Below, piece by piece: positions 21,916 through 33,400 of a stretch of 64,000 bases of DNA. The stretch is from Clytia hemisphaerica (Eukaryota > Cnidaria > Hydrozoa > Leptothecata > Clytiidae), in the NCBI GenBank assembly GCA_902728285.1, contig CACVBU010000042.1, forward strand, positions 1 through 64,000. The letters are read 5' to 3'. Within the stretch, counting starts at the first letter, position 1. Every line of letters begins with the position of its first letter. The translations under genes and the position numbers were made by a program. Under the pieces are notes generated by a model. That model was not told the DNA's origin, made no database searches, and worked only from the letters and a program-made list of their open reading frames with translations.

Positions 21916-22972
21916 TTAACCTTTAGACGCCGAGAGACGTACCACGTACGTCGTATATACAGGCCGAGAGACGTACCACGTACGTTTTGATACTGGGGTC
22001 CTTTCAAAGTTTAATAAAATAAAGACCAGTTTGAATTTTTCTATTCTGTAAAATTTAGCAGACAGGATAGGGGTGAAGGTTCATTCATTCAAAATTTTAC
22101 GGGTCCTGCTTTTATACATCTCGAGATATCGGAACTCAATGTCGGTGTATTTTTCAAATGTCAACAAAACATCTTTTTAGTGGTGGACAGAGGGTGTTTG
22201 ATGGATTTTTGGACTGAAAAGTCATGTTTATGTCTGGTTTTTTCTTGGTTTCAGCATAGAAATATCATTATATGAGATAGAGAACCTTTATTGGCAGTTT
22301 CTATGTGGTTTGAAGGGGTTTTAGGGGGTATTTCCTGACATACATGCCTATCTCTAGCTCCAACAACTCAGGGCTGTTTTGCCTCAGTTTTTTCACTATT
22401 CTGGTGTTTTATTGCTTGAATTTACATGATAGAGAGTCTGTTATGATTATTGTAGTAATTTTACAGGTTTAGGGTAAGTGTAGGGCCAATTTTAGAGCAA
22501 CGGGACCACTTAATTTACCTGTTGTGGCCAGAGTGTCGATTTTGGTGGAAAAGTGTGCTTCGCCGAAACTTAGATTCTGAGATGAAATGAGCTTCTTCAG
22601 CCCTGAAATTTCACACAATGGTGGCTTATAACATAAACTAAAACAAAATAATTTTTCTGGGACCAATCCTTACCTTGTACCCACTTTTTTCATTCAATTT
22701 GTCAAAAAAAAGAAAAAAAGTGAAAAAATCGTAAACATGGAATTTTTACTGTTTTGATTTGAGGCTGTGGTGTCAGGTTTAAAAGGGTGATGAGGCATCT
22801 TTTTGGTATTATCTGAAATAATAGATCCTTAGCTTTTCAAAATGGGTTTACTTTTTACTTAAGCTTTAGCGGTTCAGATTTTATGACATTTTCTGCGAAA
22901 CCTCCATTTTAGTGAAAAAAACAGCGGCAGCAGCGCGCACTGTTTTTAAAAACAGCGGTGTCTAAAGGTTAA
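21916..22972. mobile_element. TTAA-flanked TIR element 3 (piggyBac-like)
   Basis: Ends TTAACCTTTAGACGCC and GGTGTCTAAAGGTTAA. Near the left end GCCGAGAGACGTACCACGTACG is present twice in tandem. The 1,057 bp have no transposase frame. Confidence 0.75.
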
Positions 22973-23966
22973 ATCATTTTAGTTAAAATCTTCAAGCGCG
23001 ACTTAACCTAATTCGTCAATAAATAAAATAAAGATACATTTACATTGTGTCAATCTTTTAATAAGTCGATAAATACGCAATGTGTAAACAAATCTTTTGA
23101 AGCCAAATACACAAATCTTTCAGTCTGAGGACAAATATAAATGTAAAGTTTTGTATCAATTTTTTTTGTATAGATTTTTTGATGTGAATGAAAGGTACGC
23201 CTGGTTCTTGTACACTAGCTTATAGTTTAGAAAAGTTGAACTAAGGAAAATAAGAAAATCCTCCAAATAATGGTAAGGAAAATACTTTTATTATCAAATC
23301 TATTTTGGACTTAGGATTATGTAGGATTGTGTCGTTTGGAAAGAAATCATATTGAATCATAAACCTGATCCTTTTTTGTCTTTCTAAGCACCCAGCTGAC
23401 ACACAAAGATTTTTCCTTCAAGTTTTTTTCTAAAATTTGCTTTCTGCGAAAAGACTTTATAGCGATCAAATTATACTTAGAACGAGACCGGGAGGTAAAT
23501 GACCTACCGTGTGTGCGGCCCTTAAGGGTCCCTTTCCCGTTTTTCCCAAGCCTCTCAAAGTGCACTCTAAGGGTCGAAATGAGCAAAGATTAGAAAAACT
23601 GCATTCTAAGAGTGTAAAATTTGAAAAATCTGACCATACTTTGCCTGAAAATAGTCAAAAACTCTCAAGAAAATAATTAGATTTCCCTTTGATTTGTTGA
23701 GAGCGAAAATTTTGCTAGGACAGCAATACAGAAAAATATCATACGATACGGCGAGCTTTAATTGGATTTATCAGAAAAATATTCAATTTTGGTCGTAAAA
23801 AAAATCGACGATTTTTCCTTTATCTGACAAGGAACAATAAAACGAATATCCAGTGAAAACTTCAGAGCTCTACTCCTTCTTAATCGGGAATTGTTCCAAT
23901 TACGCCATTGTTTGACCGGCGAATCAAATATATTTAGATTAGTGTCATGCCTTGCCTTGCCTTGAT
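22973..23966. other. No supported gene
   Basis: AT-rich sequence between a TTAA element and the 3' end of the LINE fragment. Short minus-strand frames have no recognisable domain. Part of 23,760-23,966 may be the LINE 3' tail. Confidence 0.4.
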
Positions 23967-25656
23967 TCATCCGTGTGGTGAAGCATCGACAAAGTCTTTT
24001 TTCCACTTTTGACGATATGACATGACTGTTAGCAAATCTTTACCGGCAAGACCAGTTTCCTCTTCAATAATCAATTTGAGGGTGACATAGGGGCGACCGA
24101 CACGTCTTGGGGCATCTGGAAGCCATGTTATCAATTTTCCGGATGGTTCGTTATGTCTTGAGACATGACCTGCAAGTTTGAGTCGCCGTTGGCGTACAAC
24201 CGATGTGCTACGGTGAAGATTGCCGTAAATTTGTTGGATCGTAGCATGTTGTTGCCAAGAAATATTGTATATACGCCTTAGCATTTTAGTATAAACTCCA
24301 TCAAGTCGTTTACTTCGTTTGACATTGAGACACCAGGATTCGGATCCGTAGAGGAGAATTGATTCTACGCAGGCTTTAAATACATCAGTTTTTGTAGATT
24401 TTTAAATGGAAGCTTTCCAAACATTAGATAGGGAATGCAGGGCGCTCCAAGCTTGAGCGATACGTACTTCCATGTCGTGGTTGGTGTCAGTGAAGCTCCC
24501 GAGATATTTAAAATCGTCGACTCGTTCAATTTTGGATCCATCAGAGGAGTTTAATTGTGTGTTCGAAGAGGGATTGATATGCATGTATTTTGTTTTAGGT
24601 GCATTCCGAAAGAGACCAACGTCTTGACAGGCTTTTTTAACAGCTGTTAAGGTGGGAGTCACATGAAAAATTGAGAAAGTTGATTTTTTACATTTTCCTG
24701 TATAACTTTTGAACTTGAAGAGATTTTTAAATGAAATTTTCTACAGAGGTAACTTGACAATAGATGATTTCAAAAATGTCTAAAAATAGCCAAGACGGGG
24801 GTAAAACCAACCAGGGGGTAATGTACTGTAAAAATATTGTGTCAACGTTTTAGAAAAATCTACAAAACCTATCACAAAAATTTTTTTTGCAGCTTGTTAA
24901 TATTTGGATAAGGAGTGTTATGAATGGAATTTTTTTTTGAAATTTCATTCCAGGGGGTCTGGAAACTAGAAAATGCATTTTTTGAATTTAGAAATCAAAA
25001 AAGTATTTTTTCAAAAATGTAATCCATTCATAACACTCTAGACCATAAATTGAATTTCTCCTGAAAATTTCAAGTTCATAGCACTTGTCAATCCTGAGAA
25101 AACGTTGCCAAGGTGTGCAAAAACCCCCTGAAACCTATTTTGAGAAAACGGTCCGTAAAGTCAGAAGTAGATATATATCTCTATTTCTCTGTAATAAATC
25201 GACCGTTTTACAAAATTCTTTCGCTGTTTGACTAAAATGGACTATATTTCTACTTTATATACTTTAAAAAAGGCTTTGAAATATCAAAATAGTCCAGAAA
25301 TTCCAAATTATCACTTTTACGTGATGTGCGCCGATCCTTAAAATTTTGCGCCAAACTCCACGTCAACATTGATTTAAGTCAATTTAAATGTGTTTTCACA
25401 ACAAAAACCATATTTTCAATGTAATAGATCAGCCTAGTATATTTTCCTCACTGATTCTGCCAGTTATAGGTTAATCTAAAGTTGATCTGTTGTGATACAA
25501 GAATCCACTTGGACATCTAGCCGTGCACGATTTCTTCGTGAATGTAAATAATCCAGCCAGGCCAGAGCAGAGGGAGCGCCCCAGACCTTCAATAATTCAT
25601 CACACACAATTGTTAAACCTTTAACACTTGGATCTTTAAATAGATACATCATTGAA

Positions 25657-28574
25657 TATGCCACGGCTATTCAGCGCAAGCTATTCCCGCGAAGCTTTAG
25701 ATTTGGGCGCTTTATGTAGGCGAGAGGGCGGGAGGAGCAAGCTTACGGGCGTAAATTAACACCCTTCATTAAAATTGCTATTTTGAAGGGGTTTTAAGCT
25801 ATAAAATACAGGTTTTTCATTTTAACAGGCGAGTAGAACCTCTCTTTAGAACAAAATAATCAATATCATACCATTAAAACGCTTTTCTTTGCTAAAATCA
25901 GTCTTTGAGAACATGCCTTTCAAGCTTGCATGTCACCAAAATAATGGCTCTGATTCGAAAAACGAATGAAGGTTGACGTCGAAGAAATATTTCATTGATT
26001 AGACTAAGGGTTGATAATTCCCTTTTTAACAGTTTGCAAGTCATTGTCATTTTTTAAAAAGGTGTATTCAGCCGAAGTAAACCACCTATTTCGGTAAATT
26101 TTTGCTTCGGTTGTTTCTTCTTTTAGCGCCGCCATATTGAATCCACGGAAAACGAAACATTCGAATTGGTCCAAAACATTCGAAAATCCTAGTTCCAGTC
26201 GGCAAACCGCGTTAAATTTGCGCGGGAAACAAAAAAAAACAAGCCAACTCGTGGCCTTGTTGGCTTTAGAAGCTTCTTTTCTTATACAATTGTATGTTTC
26301 TTTTAATTCTGAAACAACCTAATTAAAACCTGGAAGAAAAAATCTTCGAAATTCCATGCAGCTACTTAGAACTGCTAATAAAAAGGTGAAAAGAGAGGGT
26401 TTACTTACAAAATAAACAAGACATTTTGGCCAAGGTCTAATGTGTCATCATTTAAGATATATAAAAAGTACGTTGACAAGACTTGCATTAGGTTTTAATT
26501 CATCTCTTGCAAATATTTTCAGTCAGTTTAGGATTTAATAGGTGTACAATAATGACTGATTACATAAGGATATATAAGATAAAAAACAATCGAAAATAAT
26601 CCACGATATTAAATAACAAGAATATTTTTCTAAATATTATGCTAATTAGTGAAGCAAAAGCTCATGGAAAGTTTAAGGCCTGGAGGGAGGGGGGTCCAAA
26701 AGTTCCAAAAGCTTTCTAGGCTTTGATGGTCAAAGAAACCTACCTGTTAGCTGTAGAATTCTCTACTTCAGGTTCTATTCCTTTGTAGAAGTAAAAAGCT
26801 TCATTATCAAAAATGTTTGAAAAATTTTTTGGTTTACCAATATTATGAAAAGAGTTTCAAGGGGGACTAATCCAGCTGATGCTAAGTAGTATATAAATTA
26901 AAAATCATTGATCAAATACTGTCAGTCCAGTCATCTTTCACACAAGGTACATACAACATTCGCACCCTCGATGGGGGACTCTTCATTAAATGTAATGTTA
27001 ATCGAATAAAGTATAGACTTGGTCTAGAATGATGGATTGACTGAAAAGTGCAGGTTTAAATATAATTATGAAGTACAATTGTTCATCATATTATCAGATT
27101 ATAATCGTGAGAAAAGGTAAATTGAATACATTTCTCATCCATGATCAACATATGTAAATAACAAAGGTCAGGTAAGTTAATGTTCTAAAATGCCAAGAAA
27201 TCTATTCATGAAAGTCAACTACCACGTCATAAAGCCAACAACAGGAATTCTATTCTGCTGTGTATGTCATTTCCCAACCCGTAATCATAACAACGTCTGC
27301 TTTGAAAATCAGTATTCGGTTTGCAAGCGATAAATTGTACCTGAAAAAAAAGGATTGAAATTTATTATAGTCATATGAAAAATTGACAATTTAAAAATGA
27401 AATTGGACAAAACATTGTTTGACAATTTAAAGGTTTTGTGAAAAAGTCGGTTGAAAAGGTTACGGTACAAAATGTTTGTCCATTTTTTTAAATAAAACTT
27501 ACTATATCTAAGCCATTGCACGAACATTCAACAATGATTATTTGTATTGAGCAGAAGTCAAGATGAACAATATGCAATATCAAGCCAATGGATTTCAACG
27601 CACAACGCGATTTTGTCCGAGCAATCTTGACAAACCATGCCAGTCAATTCCCTAAAATTGGAATACAATATAATAATGATCGTGTTAAGTCTGTTATTGA
27701 AATATCCATCAATCAGACAAGAAAATTGCCAAGTGCTTGTGGTACTCTGTAGCTAATCTAGTCATTTTCACCCACAGTTACGCCCTGCGATATAAATCTC
27801 ACTTTTGCATTTTACACATACCAACTAAGAGCTGAAGGTTGAATTGTTTTTACCTATTAAGAATAGGGATGGCTGGCTCTACGTAGTAATGCTACAGATT
27901 GTAAGGAAAGACTTTCTTAATGTGGCACTATTATATATCGCGGGATACAAAAATAGTTGGTAATGAAGCTTTAAATTAGCCTTTAAACTCTATATTATGA
28001 TGAAGCTTGGTTCTTAAATAGGGTTTGACAACAATAAAAGTAATTCATAGGCAGAAGCTAGGTCTTAAACTTAAAGAATCACCTTTGAAAACCACTCACA
28101 AACAGCAGAAGTGACATAATTCTGGCCCAAAATATAGTGCATCTTCGAATAGACATAGCTTCACAGAAAAAAATGACAATGATGTAGAATTTTCACCTGC
28201 TGGTAGCATGATCTTTCTCCTTTCCAGAACATCCAAATCGATTCTCTAAAGCTTGGGCATTAAATTTCCATCAGCTTATCCCTAAAGCATACTTTGAAGG
28301 TGTCCTCAAACTATAGTCTAAAAAATTCCACATTGCTCGAAGTAGGATGCACTTTTCTGACTTCTGATTTTTGGTTTTTAACCTCCAGAGAATTTGGTTT
28401 CCAGAGGATTCTTCTCCAAATTTCTCCGATTTTCAAAATTTTGGGTAATTCGAGGAACAAGAATGAGCAAAAAAGATAAATTTTGAGGCCGCCAGCCGCC
28501 CGAACAAAAACACGCGATTTAAGGCCCCATCTACATTGCGCGATTCTCTAAGCTTCGCGCTGTGAATAATAGCC
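25657..28574. mobile_element. Nested inverted-repeat element inside TTAA element 4
   Basis: GCCACGGCTATTCAGCGC near 25,657 matches, inverted, GCGCTGTGAATAATAGCCGTGGC near 28,550, and both are followed inward by a GCGAAGCTT or AAGCTTCGCG motif. The arms are diverged and gapped. The 2.9 kb between have no recognised gene: frames on either strand are short and low in complexity. Confidence 0.5.
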
Positions 28575-28655
28575 GTGGCCTTTGGTCTTCGTCCTTCAAT
28601 AAAAGTTTTTTGGTGTCGTCAAACTATAAGTTCATATCGAAAACGTTGAGTTTGA

Positions 28656-29042
28656 GAATTACACCTTTCCCGTAATTCGTAAAACTAATGCGCGCGCATT
28701 ATTTTGATGCTCTCCACCGTTTGGTCTCTGGAGGTAAACAAACCCGTTTTTGCCTGCGTTCCCTTAGGGAAAGTTGGTTTTTTGAGCTTTTCTTAAGTTC
28801 TGTCGAACAAAATCCCCTCAAATTTTAGTATGTTCAATCTATTCATGATATTATACCACCCTGAAAATATTTTGCCAAAAGAAGGTCGCTGTCAAAAGTT
28901 AGAGGCTCAAATCCCACTTTCCCTAACCCCTCGCAGGCAAAAACGCGTTTTTTACCTCCCAAACAATTTTATACACAACGGTGGAGCGCACATTTTCCCG
29001 GGCCATTTCTGAGAAATTTGAATTACGGGAAAGGTGTATTCA
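28656..29042. mobile_element. Inverted-repeat MITE with AATACACCTTTCCCGTAATTC ends
   Basis: Left arm TTACACCTTTCCCGTAATTC and right arm GAATTACGGGAAAGGTGTA pair, and pairing continues inward through GCTCCACCGTT, GGAGGTAAA and GTTTTTGCCTGCG for about 150 bp per arm. The AATACACCTTT start is shared with the element at 33,289-33,486. Confidence 0.7.
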
Positions 29043-29584
29043 CTGCTGACTGGCTGACAGCCTCCAAAATTTGTATGTTTTTAAAAATATCATTTCTTTG
29101 GTTACCATCTTTGATTACGTCATATTAGGAAATCCCGCGAAAAAAAGGCGGTATTGATTTTGACGCCCGAAAAGGGCGTAAAAAGATCTTTCGTTTGGTA
29201 TGTCATGATCCTATGTTTAGATCAGCCATAAAGAAATCGGGCCCTAGCAACGGGTATGATTTTTCGTTGCTAAGGAAAATACTTTAGATCAGGGTCTAGA
29301 AAAAACCTTATATCTCAGGAAATATAAATGCTACGGCCTTAAAATTTTCAGAGTGTGTTCAGAAAGGGTATAGGGTCATAAAACGCGCAAAATCCCGAAA
29401 TCGATAATTTTTTCACCAAATCTCAAAACTTCATGTGACTCCCACCTTAACAACTTTTGAGCAGCAATTATTTCGTCCTCGATTAAAGCGATATCGTCAG
29501 CGTAATCTAAGTCAGAGAGACGTTCAGTTGGGTAGCGACGACTTTGACGACGTGCCATAGGAAAACCTAATTCCCTGTTCATTA

Positions 29585-29811
29585 CATAGATTTATGAAGC
29601 CTGAAGGGCTAGATGTCGTACTTTTGTGCCGTGGTTAGGTAGGAAATCCGACCTGTCACGTGACATTACAATAGAATTTCAGCGCTTGACCATCCAGAAG
29701 CTTCGCGGGTTTTCGAAAAGAATAACGACAATATCTTTTTCCATCTTCAATTTTTTTGCCTGCGATGGCTTAAAGCACGACATCTAGCCCTTCGGGCTTT
29801 ATAAATTTATG
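29585..29811. mobile_element. hAT-like MITE with perfect 8-bp target duplication
   Basis: Ends CATAGATTTATGAAGCC and GGCTTTATAAATTTATG, with the shared inner CTAGATGTCGT / ACGACATCTAG. The flanking octamer GTTCATTA is repeated exactly at 29,577-29,584 and 29,812-29,819. An 8-bp duplication is typical of hAT elements. Confidence 0.85.
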
Positions 29812-29815
29812 GTTC

Positions 29816-30368
29816 ATTAGCCTATTTCATAGGATTCTTGCATCTGTTACATTTTTATTCAATTTAAAGGGAAAAACCATTGAGTCTAAAGCACGAAGGA
29901 CTAACCTTTCCCAGGCAAGAAAAAGTGAAGCGACTTATTTCCCATTTAGAACGCGCCTAAAACGTGCCGCAATCATGACGACGATTGTCCCTAGCGGTTC
30001 CTTTTTTTTTCGAGGACTGCATTTTTCGGGCTTAGAAGTCAATGGAGAAAAAATGTATAAGTCTGTAAAGAATTCCTTTGGAGAAATTGATTACTGTAAT
30101 GACGTAGAAAAATATTCTGTAATTAATAAAACACGAGTCCTATCATAGTCCGTATAAAATACCCTGGTCTGGAAGCCTTTTTTTTCTTTCCATTGTTTCT
30201 TACTTGAACTTATGTTGAGAAATTAGTTTAAGTACTTGATAACGTGATCAAAAACTCGGTAATCGATTTTTATCTTTTGTAACAAAGGAAAAGCTAACCA
30301 AAAGTTAAAAAAATAAGCTTCCAGACTAGTGTTTTTATAAAGACTATGGTCCTATGAAATAGGCTAAT
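29816..30368. mobile_element. TIR element with ATTAGCCTATTTCATAGGA ends
   Basis: ATTAGCCTATTTCATAGGA and TCCTATGAAATAGGCTAAT are exact 19-bp inverted ends around 553 bp. The right end stops 35 bases before the transmembrane exon of the next gene. No coding content. The left end overlaps the target duplication of the neighbouring hAT-like MITE. Confidence 0.75.
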
Positions 30369-30403
30369 GTGATATTAAAAAAACAGTGTTTCTTCAATTT
30401 TAG

Positions 30404-33400
30404 GATTTGTCAAATCAAACATTGAATAGATATTCAAGAGACCTGGACACTATAGAAGACATTGATGCAAAAGGCCCTTTGTTTGTGTATGGTCTGCCGG
30501 CAACATTGTTTATCCTTGTTCTACTCATTCTCTTTCTATTCTACTTATTATGTTGTTGTGACAGGTATATCTTTTTCACTCTTATCTAATTTTTGTTTTT
30601 GCATGGTCTACCGGCAATTTCTGCTATTTTTTATGGTCTACTGCAGCATTGTTTATTCTTGTTCTACTTATTCTTTTTCTATGCTACCTATTATGTTGTT
30701 GTCCGGGGGGTGGTACTTGGGCAAAGTGAGTGCCGGGTATGTGGGAGCCATAAGGGGCCCTTTTTAAAAACCCTCGAAAGTTTCAAAGGGGTATAAAAAC
30801 TATGAATTAGTAGTTGAGTTGAGTAGTTGAAAGGGTCCCAAAATTACAAAATATTAAAGATCAACTCCCTCAAAGGGAGTAGCGTAGACAGAAGGGGCGC
30901 AAAAACTGTGTAAGAGAGCAGATTTTTATGACACTGTAATTATCTATTCATAATATAAAAAGATGATTACTGTGTCATAAAAATCTGCTCTCCTACACAT
31001 ATTTTGCGCCCCCACCCTTGGCTACGCTACTGAAAGGGTCATAAAATCTGGAAATTTTGAGCTAAAAATAGTCTCTCAAAGGGTTGCGACCGTAGTACAG
31101 TGGTAGAGCATCCGGCTACGGTTCGCAAGGTTGTGGGTTCAACCCCCAGCCGGGTCATACCAAAGATTCCCAAAATGGTACTTGATGTCTCTCTGCTTGA
31201 TGCTCAGCAACTAAGAGAAGGATCAAGGGTAAGTGGAGAAATCCAGGGAGAAAGAGTGGCGCCCTCCCCTACCTTCGGGTAGATAGCAATCGAAAGAGGA
31301 GCCTTCGAGTCGCCTCCGACTGCAGTCGCAGACTTACTAAAGGGTTGCAAAAACGTCAAATTCAGTCTCTCAAAGGGGCGATTTTAGAACTTTGGCTCGG
31401 ACATACCTGTCATCTCGCAAACCTAGTACCCTCCGGGTATTGTTGCGAAAGGTATTCCTTTTTGTAAAAGGTATTCCTTTTTCAGTCTCCATAATTTTTT
31501 ACAAATCTCTCTGTAAGCCTTTTCATAGCCTTCGTGTTTTTAGTACATGCTGTTTTCTGGTATTTTATGGAAAAGTAAGTCTTACATAACAGTGAAAAAG
31601 AATTCTTGAATTCCCAAAGTTTGTTGGGTGATGACGAAAAAGAAATTTTTTGAATGTCTTTCTTAAAGATAGATTTGTGCATTTCCCCCCTGCAAATTGA
31701 ATTAGAAAATAGCGTGTAACAGATGCACGAATCCTATGAGATAGATTAATTCGAACTAAAACCTTGGTCACATCAAGATGAATCGCTAGGTATCTAGTCT
31801 GATTACAGCACCATTGTTTCTAACTTAAACTTGCATTGAGAAATTATTTTGTTTTGCTCAATTTTTGATTAAACTTTAAACCACAAACCCAAGAGGGGTA
31901 CTTTGTAACGTGATCAAAAATACTAACAGAGGAAAAAGCTAACAAAATATGAAAATTTTTGTTTTTGAATAAGAGTGAAATCCGTGAAATCGTTTGCTTA
32001 CTCATCAATTATAATTTCCAAGCTTTTTCACATTGGATTGACATGGATGTGGCGCAAGATTAGTTAAAAAAAGGAAAAGAAAACATTGCTTATATAAGCA
32101 GAATAAAACAATAGGGAGACACTGTCCTGATATGAAATATGTGTCTGATATGAAACGGGAACACTTATGTAAAAACAAAACCTTTAAGGGCTCTGGTCAT
32201 AGTGAAAAATCAATTTCAGAATTTGAAGATAAAACCTTATGTTTTCGCTTCTTTGACATGTTTAAGAACAAACTGCTTTTGAAAAAATGAATTTAAGTAA
32301 TTACATCATGAGTAATTAAGGAATAAGTGTGGCATAGACCTTAATAAAACATCAAAACGACGCTGTTCATATATTTTTCACAAAAAAAGCCTAATCTCCT
32401 TGGGGAAATTATTTTATTTTTTCAAACTTTTTTTAAGTTCATGACAAATAATTTCTTTATTTAGATTTTTTCGGAAAAATTTTCTATTTGGCTACATTCC
32501 AAGTTATAGCTGTTTTTGTATGGAAATTTACTGGAGAAAATTGCCAAAAATGAGGTTTTTTGGAGATTTTAAAGGAAAGATACTTCCACAATTATTTTTA
32601 GATACTAAATAGATACATCACCTGAACCAGAAAAAAATTCCAAAATGTTTGATTTTTACCGAGGTTAGGGCTTCGAAAGGTGAAATACTCTTCTTCGAAA
32701 AACTCTTCGTTTTCTTCTTCATTTAATTTTTTCATCTCAATTCTTCGATTTTTAAATTCTAAAAATGTAGGTTTAACAGGACATATAAAAAAAGTTAAAC
32801 ATTAATCTTTTTAAAATGCAGAAATTGCCATTTAAGTTGGTGTAAAATCGAAAAATTGGGTATGTCCAGAGCCCTTAAGCTTCCAGACCATAGTTTATAA
32901 TACGGGTTATGGTCTGATTTGGGCTAACAAAGTGCTGAAAAATTAACATTCACAATAAATTTTGTTCATTTACAGACGGAGAGACATGAAGGTGAAAAGA
33001 ACATCAAACACGACTAAAAATTCAAAATCCAAAAGTTAGCATTACTTGCATTTACTTCACCTTATTCAAAGAGTTACCTTGTATAGCTGTTTGTTATAGT
33101 GAGCCTCTCGATACTAGAATCTGATTTAAAATGCTCTGATACAACTCTATTTTCTTCTATCTGCCGAGAGTGCTCGATGATATTAGAGCTTGTTCAAATT
33201 AAAAGATAGAGACTTTGATTTATTATTTAGAACTTTAAGTTTCATGCCGCCCTTATGGACGACAATCATCAGCTAAATTGCTCTGATAAATACACCTTTT
33301 CGACCGTAACCGTGGTAAGCCGCCTGCCACGTGCTTTATTATTTAGTTATCCCCCTAAGCTCGATCCAGTCCTTTTTTACACCTTTTTCTATGGATGCGA

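Larger units (their letters stand above)
24647..29450. mobile_element. TTAA-flanked TIR element 4 inserted in the LINE (4.8 kb)
   Basis: Ends TTAAGGTGGGAGTCACATGA and TCATGTGACTCCCACCTTAA. The TTAA duplication and the restored LINE frame fix both borders. No piggyBac transposase is readable; the interior holds other nested inverted repeats (25,657-28,574 and 28,656-29,042) and AT-rich sequence without a supported gene, so most of its length may come from later insertions. Confidence 0.8.
23967..29584 (-). pseudogene. RTE-like LINE reverse transcriptase C-terminal part, split by a 4.8-kb element
   Basis: Minus-strand pieces 29,576-29,451 and 24,646-23,967 form one decayed element. The upstream piece has LTDL-type LSDLDYADDIALIEDE, the reverse transcriptase catalytic YADD. 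The downstream piece has DVGLFRNAPKTKYMHI, VDDFKYLGSFTDT and then, after a stop/frame change near 24,400, ESILLYGSESWCLNVKRSKR, RLKLAGHVSRH and a W-L-P-D-APRRVGRP tail, as in non-LTR retrotransposons of the RTE type. Between them sits a TTAA-flanked insertion; dropping it and one TTAA joins the frames exactly (AQKLL then TAVKKACQ). The 5' part of the LINE is missing. Not functional. Confidence 0.85.

Noticed and set aside
31088..31162. A functional tRNA gene
   Set aside because: A and B boxes and acceptor-end pairing are present, but the anticodon stem does not pair well and the segment is the head of a SINE with its own target duplication.
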